A stretch of DNA of 64,000 bases, from positions 52,915,830-52,979,829 of the forward strand of contig CM022946.1 of NCBI GenBank assembly GCA_012931725.1. The letters are read 5' to 3'. Positions within the stretch are counted from its first letter, which is position 1. Each line of letters begins with the position of its first letter. This DNA comes from Litsea cubeba (taxonomy: Eukaryota; Streptophyta; Magnoliopsida; Laurales; Lauraceae). Shown here piece after piece: positions 58,000 to 64,000 of this stretch. The notes below the pieces were generated by a model. The model worked only from the letters and a program-made list of their open reading frames with translations. It was not told the origin of the DNA and ran no database searches. The position numbers were made by a program, and so were the translations under genes.

Positions 58000-59688
58000 A
58001 TCTCCTGCCTTCACGAACACCTCAAGGTGGCCTTCCTTGGCGAGCTTCTCCAGGTGAAACTGCAAGGTCCTTCACTCCTCGGTTTTGTGCCCGTTCTGTT
58101 TGTGGTAGGCACAGAACCTGGTCTGGTCACGGGAGGAGGAATCGCTCTGCATGGGCTGAGGCCACCTGAAGAATGGCCTGTTCTTGATCTTGTTCATAAT
58201 CTGGTGGATCGGCTCCCTGAAGACGACATTCACAGCCTGGTAGGCATCGGGAGGAGGTCTGGTCTTCCTGCTGCCCCCAGACCCAGACGCTGTAGTTGTT
58301 GCCGAACTGGAGACCCAGGCTTGTTTCGGCTATTCCCTCCGAAAGGGCTTCTTATCTCTCTGCTGGGGCTGATTGCCCTTTTCCTTGTGTCCCGGGCCGT
58401 GACTTTCCCGGGCCCGGATTTCATCTTCCTCCCAGGCGACATAGCGCTTTATCCGGGACATCAAGGCCGACATGGAGGTTGCGGGGTCTCCGGCCAGGTC
58501 TTTCCTCAGCTCATTCCCTTGTAACAGGGCATTCCGGAAGGCGAAGATTGCCACTTCATCTCTAGTAACCTCAATCTGGCTGTAAATCGCCCAGAACCGC
58601 TGGGCGAACTGGGTGATGCTCTCGCCCGGCTTCATCTTCAGGGCAAGTATATCAGCATCGGTCTTGGAGACGATGCTGTAGGCCTGGAACTTCTTCAGGA
58701 AAGAGAGCTGGAGCTGTTTCCAACTCGAGATAGACTTCTCCGAGAGGGCGCAGTACCACTTCAAGGGGAGGTCGCCCAGACTAGAGGAGAAGATTTTGCA
58801 GTTGAGGTGGCCCTCGATCCCCCAGATGGACATCTTCTAAGAGAAGTGCCGGAGGTGAGCGGCTGGGTCAGACACTCTGTCGTAAAGGAAGAACCACGGG
58901 ACAGAGAACTTCTTGAGCAGTGGAGTCTCCTCGACATCCCGCGTGAAAGGGGAGGCCCCCAGATCGGTGGGGCTGCAAATTTCTTGCTGGTCTCGGCCGA
59001 GAGCAGCCATCTCCATGTTATGCTGAAGGGCCAGCTTAATACGCCTGTCGAGCCGCTCCTGCTCGACATCCTTCCATGACGACATTGCTTCCGACTTTTG
59101 CTTTGAATGGCCCCGACTGTGGTGGCTGCGAGCTTGGCTGTCTCGGCCATGATGGCTTCCACCATTGCTCAAGACTTCGTCGTTGGCCCGACTACTCTTC
59201 TGGTCCAGAAAAGCTCTCAAATCCTCGCGGGACGGCTAGACTGCCTTGCTCGGGGCGGCTCTCTTCTCGCGTTGGGGCCCGGAGGGCTGCCCCGCTGAGG
59301 CGGCTCCTGCTGCTCTCACTTGCTGCTGGAGCTGGCGGATTATTCTGTCCTGCTCCTGGATGAGGGCATTTTGAGCTGCGATATCTCCTCCGTCATCGAG
59401 GTCTCGCGGACGGCGTGGCTTGTCAACTGCTACAGCTTTGTCTTTCCGGGGATGCTCGTGTCGCCGCTCGTCCCGTCGGGGAGGCGTGATTTCGTCGCCC
59501 GGGGACGAGTCCTCAAGTCCCTTTTAGAAAGGAATCTTGACGAAGAGCTGCGAGCCTAGGCGCCCCTCGCCTGCAGACGCGCCAAGCACCGCTCCGGACC
59601 GCCCTTGAGGAGGGGCATCCGTCGACGGGCCCGGTCGCTCGAGCATCGCTCTTAGAGACTCTCCGCCTTTCTTAGCTTTTGGAGGCAT
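58000..59688 (-). pseudogene. Tat-II Gag
   Basis: Start ATG at 59688 (MPPKAKKGGESLRAMLERPG). An N-terminal Ser/Pro/Arg-rich part contains TAA at about 59526 and further breaks near 59240 and 58840. The Gag domain follows: LPLKWYCALSEKSISSWKQL, MKPGESITQFAQRFWAIYSQ, NELRKDLAGDPATSMSALM. Near 58080-58110 a CAYHKQNGHKTEEC finger binds RNA. Not a continuous frame. Confidence 0.85.
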
Positions 59689-59734
59689 GGTATTTGGTAA
59701 GATTGAGAAGGTTGGGAAGGTTGGGATAGTGCTT

Positions 59735-59751
59735 CCCCACAGACGGCGCCA
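59735..59751 (-). other. Tat-II primer binding site
   Basis: TGGCGCCGTCTGTGGGG on the minus strand, two bases from the 5' LTR; a motif common to plant Tat/Ogre-type elements, usually assigned to a tRNA-Arg. Confidence 0.75.
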
Positions 59752-59753
59752 AT

Positions 59754-60631
59754 TGTAAGTGCAAGAAATGTGACTCGCAAGATTAGGGGTGCCGGATAGG
59801 ACTTATCCAAAGAGATTAGGAAGATCTGCTGCCTCAAAGCCTGAAAGGGAAGAAGAAACAGTCAGAGGACCCTGGCCTGGGCAGCGCAAGGCTCTCCGAT
59901 GCCTAAGTTAGTGTATGAACTTGAAAAAAGGAAGGAGAGGAAGAAGAGAGGCAGAGTAACCGCTCTCAAGTGTGTAGGTTGCGTACCTTCCTTATGGAAT
60001 GGGGTCCTATTTATAAAGGACTCTTGATGATATTTTGGATGATATTTTGGAGTGGGTCCCCTGATTTGATAGGGAAGGCCTTATCATCCCACAAAGTAAT
60101 AAATGCGATCCATCTCAGCCCACATTGCATTTAATACCAGTCCGATCAGCCCACATTGCATTTAATGCACGTCATGTTGGGCCAGATCATGTTAGACGCC
60201 TTTGGCGGTTGAGGTCCCATCGGATTCATCCTCGGGCCTTGCCCTGATTTGGCTACAGCCGCTGGATGCCGCCCTGTCAGAGATCTGGCGAAGATTGTGG
60301 GGCGGCTGGAAGTCGCATCTGTCCCACTGGCTTGTGCCCCTATTCTGCCACGTGTTCGATGACGTGTCGGGTATGGGGCACGAGAGGGGATTCTTCTTTA
60401 TTTCGGCTCCCGTCCCGACTCCTTCGGCCGAGGTCAGGCTCTTTAGCCGAAGTGGAACCTTGGTAACCAAGCTCGACGCTAGCAGCCAAAGTTTATCTGG
60501 TTTCGGCTGAGGTCTCTGTCCCGGCAGCCGAAGTGTGTCTGGACGGCATGTAGATGGCACATGAGAGTGCTTATCGACATCTTATAGCCGTGATTATCAT
60601 GATCCTGGAGTTTTGAAAATCTCCCCACACA
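59754..60631 (-). repeat. Tat-II 5' LTR (right)
   Basis: 878 bp, TGTAAGTGC...CCCCACACA. It keeps the uninterrupted sequence CTCGGGCCTTGCCCTG at the position (about 60232-60247) where the left LTR is split by Tat-I B. Confidence 0.95.
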
Positions 60632-60636
60632 ATTAC

Positions 60637-61861
60637 CATCACCAAAAGTGACAGTTCCACCATCATAATTATTTAATTTGGAGAAGAGTGTTTTATCCCC
60701 AGTCATGTGTCTAGGGCACCCACTATCTAGGAACCATACAGATTGGTCTCTAGTTTTAAGAGCTGTGTGAACAAGTAGAATTTTAGGTACCCACATATAC
60801 CTTTGTGTGTGAGAAGTTCCTCTATGACCTAGAGACTCATATTGAAGAAAAGATCTCTTTGGGTTCCTTTTTGTAGATAAAACATTTTTAGAATGATTAT
60901 AGAATTTAGTTTTTAGCTGATAAATTTGTTTCATCAATTCATTTAGTTTTTGAGAAAAAAATAACTTGCCTGAGTTTTTCTTTTTAGTTGGTTCCTTTCT
61001 CCAGTCATGTTTGATATATCTTTTTCTTTCATAAGAATTATATATAACTTTAGGAATGTTTTGATTAATAGAGGAAGCCTTTCCTTTTATAAATTTAGTA
61101 GAGACATCGGGGTTTTGTTTTGATTCTTTGTTGTACCCCAGCCCAATTTTGTCTCTTTGATATTTACCCATTCTAAATAGTTTTTCAAAATTTTCTTCTC
61201 CATGAGTAAAAGAATACTCATATTTTTCTTTATACCATATTAGATGGGTGACTTCCTTTTTTAAATTAGAGATCACCTCTTTTAGAGTGTCAATTTCTTT
61301 CTTATGATTACTTATGTATTCACTGGCAATTTGAAATTTAGAGTTGGTTTCGTTAAGATCATTGGTTAAGATATTAATTTCACCTGTTAAGGTTTTAACA
61401 TTGTCTTTTAAAACTTTATTCTTTGCTTCTTGTTTTCTTATGATATTAATTAACTTGCAGCTCTCGTCATAGAGTCTATTATATGATTCTTGAAGATTTT
61501 CATCATTGTCTTCATTATCTGAGCCATCATATTCAGATTCTGGTTCTTCTTCAAATTCTTCAATATCTGAATTTTTATATTCATCCTCAAATTCCTCAAA
61601 ATGAGATTTTTCAGATGTCTCAACTGATGGATCACATAAACTTCGAGCCATTAAAATAGTGTAATTTTCTGTTTCATCTCTATGTGATTCATCTGATTCT
61701 GACTCTGATTCAGTTGAGTCATCCCATGTTGCCATAAGTGTCTTTTTCTTCCTTTCCATTGGACACTCAGAAGATATAAGTCCAAGTTTATTAAAGAATT
61801 TAAAATTTGAATTCTTTTTCTTAAAATGTCTTATAAATTTCTTAGTGAGAAGAGCAATATC
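60637..61861 (-). pseudogene. Sirevirus Gag C-terminus and protease N-terminus
   Basis: Frame from 61759: Ser/Asp/Glu-rich acidic region, then a coiled coil (NKVLKDNVKTLTGEINILTN), a basic region and the protease active site VWFLDSGCPRHMTGD, ending VTFGDGN where Tat-II was inserted. At 61770-61850, where a C..C....H....C zinc knuckle is expected, only the last SSECP remains, so the RNA-binding finger is lost. A stop near 61860 separates it from the first Gag part. Confidence 0.82.
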
Positions 61862-62611
61862 TTAATTATCACTTTCTTCATCATTATCTGATTCTCCTTT
61901 AGATTGAGTTGATTGAGAGGTTTTTAAAGCAATTGATTTCTTATCTTTAGATTTATTAGAAGCATTATTTAACTTTAACTCAAAAGTTCTAATATTACCA
62001 GATAATTCTTCAACTTTCATAGTTTCTGGGTCATTGTATTCTTCCAAAGAGGTCACTTTGGGGTGAAATCTATCAGGAAGGGATCTAAGGATTTTGCTAC
62101 AAATTTTGCCTTCAGGAATTTGTTCACCAAGTGACCACATCTCATTCACAATTACCATTAGCTTAGTTCGAAATTCATCGAACATTTCATCTTCCCACAT
62201 TCTTAAAGATTCGAATTGAGAAGTCGACATTTGGAGCTTGGCTCTTTTGACAATGGTTGTTCCTTCGTAATTTTTTTCCAAAAGATCACAAGCTTGTGTA
62301 GCTGTAGTACATGTCATAATCTTTTTGTACTCTTCAGCATTCATGGCACAAGTTATGGCATTCAATGCCTTTGCGTTGTTGTCTCTCAGTTCCTTATGAT
62401 CAGCTGTCCATTTTGCCTTTGCAAGAGGCTGGACAGTGTCATCTGTATCTGTGATTGTAGGAGGAGTCCATTCATCCTCTACAATATCCCACCCATCTCC
62501 GTTAAGAGATTTGATGAAGACAGTCATTCGGGCTTTCCAAAAGGCATAGTTTGTACCATCAAACAAAGGAGGTCTGTTTATAGCACTACCTTCTGGATTA
62601 AACATTGGCAC
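61862..62611 (-). pseudogene. Sirevirus Gag, UBN2-type domain
   Basis: The likely start is the ATG at 62605 (MFNPEGSAINRPPLFDGTNY). It contains FDGTNYAFWKARM, WTADHKELRDNNAKALNAI, CDLLEKNYEGTTIVKRAKLQ, IPEGKICSKILRSLPDRFHP and a Lys/Ser-rich tail. This 249-residue domain is intact; the following part is offset by a stop at 61862. Gag of copia elements forms the virus-like particle. Confidence 0.85.
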
Positions 62612-62660
62612 TAGTAAAAAGAAGTAGATCTACTCCAGGTTGTTAAACCTTTAGGGAGTA

Positions 62661-62676
62661 ACCCCGCTCTGATACG
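62661..62676 (-). other. Sirevirus primer binding site
   Basis: Minus strand CGTATCAGAGCGGGGT, one base off the copia consensus TGGTATCAGAGC that pairs with initiator tRNA-Met; a few bases from the LTR at 62680. Confidence 0.75.
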
Positions 62677-62679
62677 AAA

Positions 62680-63271
62680 TGAAAGTGCAACTAGGTTCAA
62701 TGAATAAGTCCTAGAGGGGGGGGGGTGAATAGGACAAAAGGAACTCTAATGCCAATTTTAAACTTATTAGCCCAATTTTAATCTCAACTTGGAATAATAA
62801 TCACACATAACAAAATAACTTGTTTGAATTATAAGTTCAATGTGCGTGTGCTTAAATAATCAGAGACACTCTAATTTGAAACAAGATAGTAAGTACAAGA
62901 GATAAAATGGCACAAGAGATTTATAGTGGTTCAGTCACACAGACCTACATCCATTCTCAAGGGTCACACAGTCCCTTGGTTCCACTATAAAGAATCAAAC
63001 TACACAAGTACTAATTCTAACTCAATTTTATTACTGAGGTTCGATCACACAGATCTAATCCCCACACATAATTTTTTAGAGTGGTTGACACACACAGATT
63101 CAATCCACGGCCACAAAGATATAAATTTGAATGGAGGGCGAACACTTGCCTTTAGTGAAGATCGAAAGTGTTCGATGAAGCTTTTGACCTTGATCGAAGC
63201 TTTTTACATCTTGCAGCTAGCTTGGTGTTGATGATGAAACTCCATTGAGATGCACAACCAAGTTGTAGAGG
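62680..63271 (-). repeat. Sirevirus 5' LTR (right), interrupted
   Basis: Matches 19457-20058 closely (a shorter G run and scattered substitutions). It stops at GTTGTAGAGG, where a CACTA element begins; the rest lies beyond the window. Confidence 0.9.
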
Positions 63272-64000
63272 CACTACAACAAATCATACCACTCCCGACT
63301 AACACTTTAGTCGGCAAACGTCGGTTTTTTAGTCGGTGAAGAGTATTCTCGACTAAAAACATTTGGTCGGCGGTTGGTCGCTGAAGTGAGGTAGAGAAAT
63401 GAATTTGCCGACTAAAATTATTTAGTCGGGAAATAAAACAATTTCCCAACCAAAAAATTAGTCGGGTAAGCGTGTTTTAGTACCAACTAAATAATTAGTC
63501 GGCCAATGGTTTTAGTTGGTAAAAGATAAGAGTATTAACAACTAAGTGTTTAGTCGGTGTTGGTTTACGTTGCCGACTAATAGTTTGGTCGGCAAACGTT
63601 ACAAATGCCCTACCAAACAGTTTAGTCGGGTAATGTTATAAAACTTTTACCGACTAATAGTTTGGTCGGCGAACGTTACAAATGCCCTACTAAACAGTTT
63701 AGTCGGTTAATGTTATAAAGCTTTTGCCAACTAATAGTTTGGTCGGCGAACGTTACAAATGCCCGACTAAACGGTTTAGTCGGTTAATGTTATAAAGCTT
63801 TTCTCGATTAAAATGGTTAGTCGGCAAATAAAATATCTTAATCATTTAATTTTAAGTTTACCGACTAACTGTTTAGTCGGCAATTTATTTAATTTTTTTA
63901 GCAAAAATGTTTTATATTAGAATTAAATCTATTTTCAAAATCTGCTTCAATTTTTTTGAGTTCCAACAAAATAAATCAAGCACCAATAACCATAATGACC
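63272..64000 (+). mobile_element. CACTA transposon end (CACTA-2), continuing past the window
   Basis: Starts CACTACAACAAATC, followed by many subterminal units of CCGACTAA...TTAGTCGG type, such as 63293-63315 and repeated pairs at about 63570-63790. It is inserted in the Sirevirus LTR; the likely 3-bp duplication AGG is at 63269-63271. No coding region was seen in this part. Confidence 0.8.

Larger units (their letters stand above)
25732..60631 (-). mobile_element. Ty3/gypsy Tat-type element Tat-II (hosts Tat-I copy B)
   Basis: The left LTR is 25732-26216 plus 48743-49139 and the right LTR is 59754-60631. The flanking 5-bp duplication ATTAC lies at 25727-25731 and 60632-60636. Without the nested copy the element is about 12.4 kb. 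Gag-Pol runs minus from 59688 to about 53950 and an antisense gene runs plus from 49666 to 52086. A second RNase H of archaeal type supports the Tat lineage. Gag-Pol has several frameshifts and a mutated integrase. Confidence 0.92.
19457..63271 (-). mobile_element. Ty1/copia Sirevirus-type element hosting the nested insertions
   Basis: The left (3') LTR is 19457-21098 and the right (5') LTR starts at 62680 and is cut at 63271. Internal parts are 21099-25731 and 60632-62679; the protein reading VTFGDGN at about 60645 resumes as KVIRKGTLNVPNLPKIEDVL at about 25722, so the element was split by Tat-II. Sirevirus placement rests on FVDDIVFGST and GELNFFLGLQIKQ in the RT, the tRNA-Met-like primer site, the long LTR and several polypurine tracts before the 3' LTR. 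Confidence 0.88.

Overview
This window is flowering-plant repeat DNA. Nearly all of it is LTR retrotransposons with fragments of CACTA-type DNA transposons; no ordinary host gene was recognised. The plant origin follows from the families present: Ty3/gypsy Tat-type polyproteins with a second, archaeal-type RNase H, a Ty1/copia element of the Sirevirus type, a Ptta/En-Spm transposase relative and CACTA ends. No species can be named.

Layout. (1) 1-11524: minus-strand Tat-type element (family Tat-I, copy A), cut by the window start and by a 100-N gap at 11525-11624. (2) 11625-12060: a gag-leader fragment of the same family in the opposite orientation, fused at 12060/12061 to the 3' part of a plus-strand copia element (Cop-2, to 15484, with its 3' LTR). 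(3) 16017-17791: a decayed Ptta/En-Spm gene. (4) 18715-19456: one end of a CACTA element. (5) 19457 to about 63271: a minus-strand Sirevirus-like copia element with other elements nested inside it. (6) 63272-64000: the end of a second CACTA element inserted in the right LTR of the Sirevirus.

Nesting can be read to the base. Element Tat-II (25732-60631, target duplication ATTAC) sits in the copia polyprotein at the protease/integrase boundary. Tat-I copy B (26217-48742, target duplication GGGCC) sits inside the left LTR of Tat-II; the right LTR of Tat-II at about 60234 preserves the uninterrupted site. Order of insertion: Sirevirus, then Tat-II, then Tat-I B.

The most interesting content is antisense to the retrotransposon polyproteins. 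Both Tat families carry, between pol and the 3' LTR, an opposite-strand gene with its own TATA box, start codon, introns, an N-terminal globular domain (plant-mobile-domain-like in Tat-I, gypsy-type-transposase-like in Tat-II), a Ser-rich basic/acidic middle and a C-terminal coiled coil. In Tat-I B the gene reads as six exons with five introns, all in phase 1. Where the antisense gene and pol converge, both families have tandem arrays of short hairpin-forming units; in Tat-I the stems differ between units but stay paired. Tat-I also has a G-patch-like motif downstream of its protease. Most polyprotein reading frames are broken by frameshifts or stops, so the copies are probably not autonomous, although the LTRs of Tat-I B look nearly identical.
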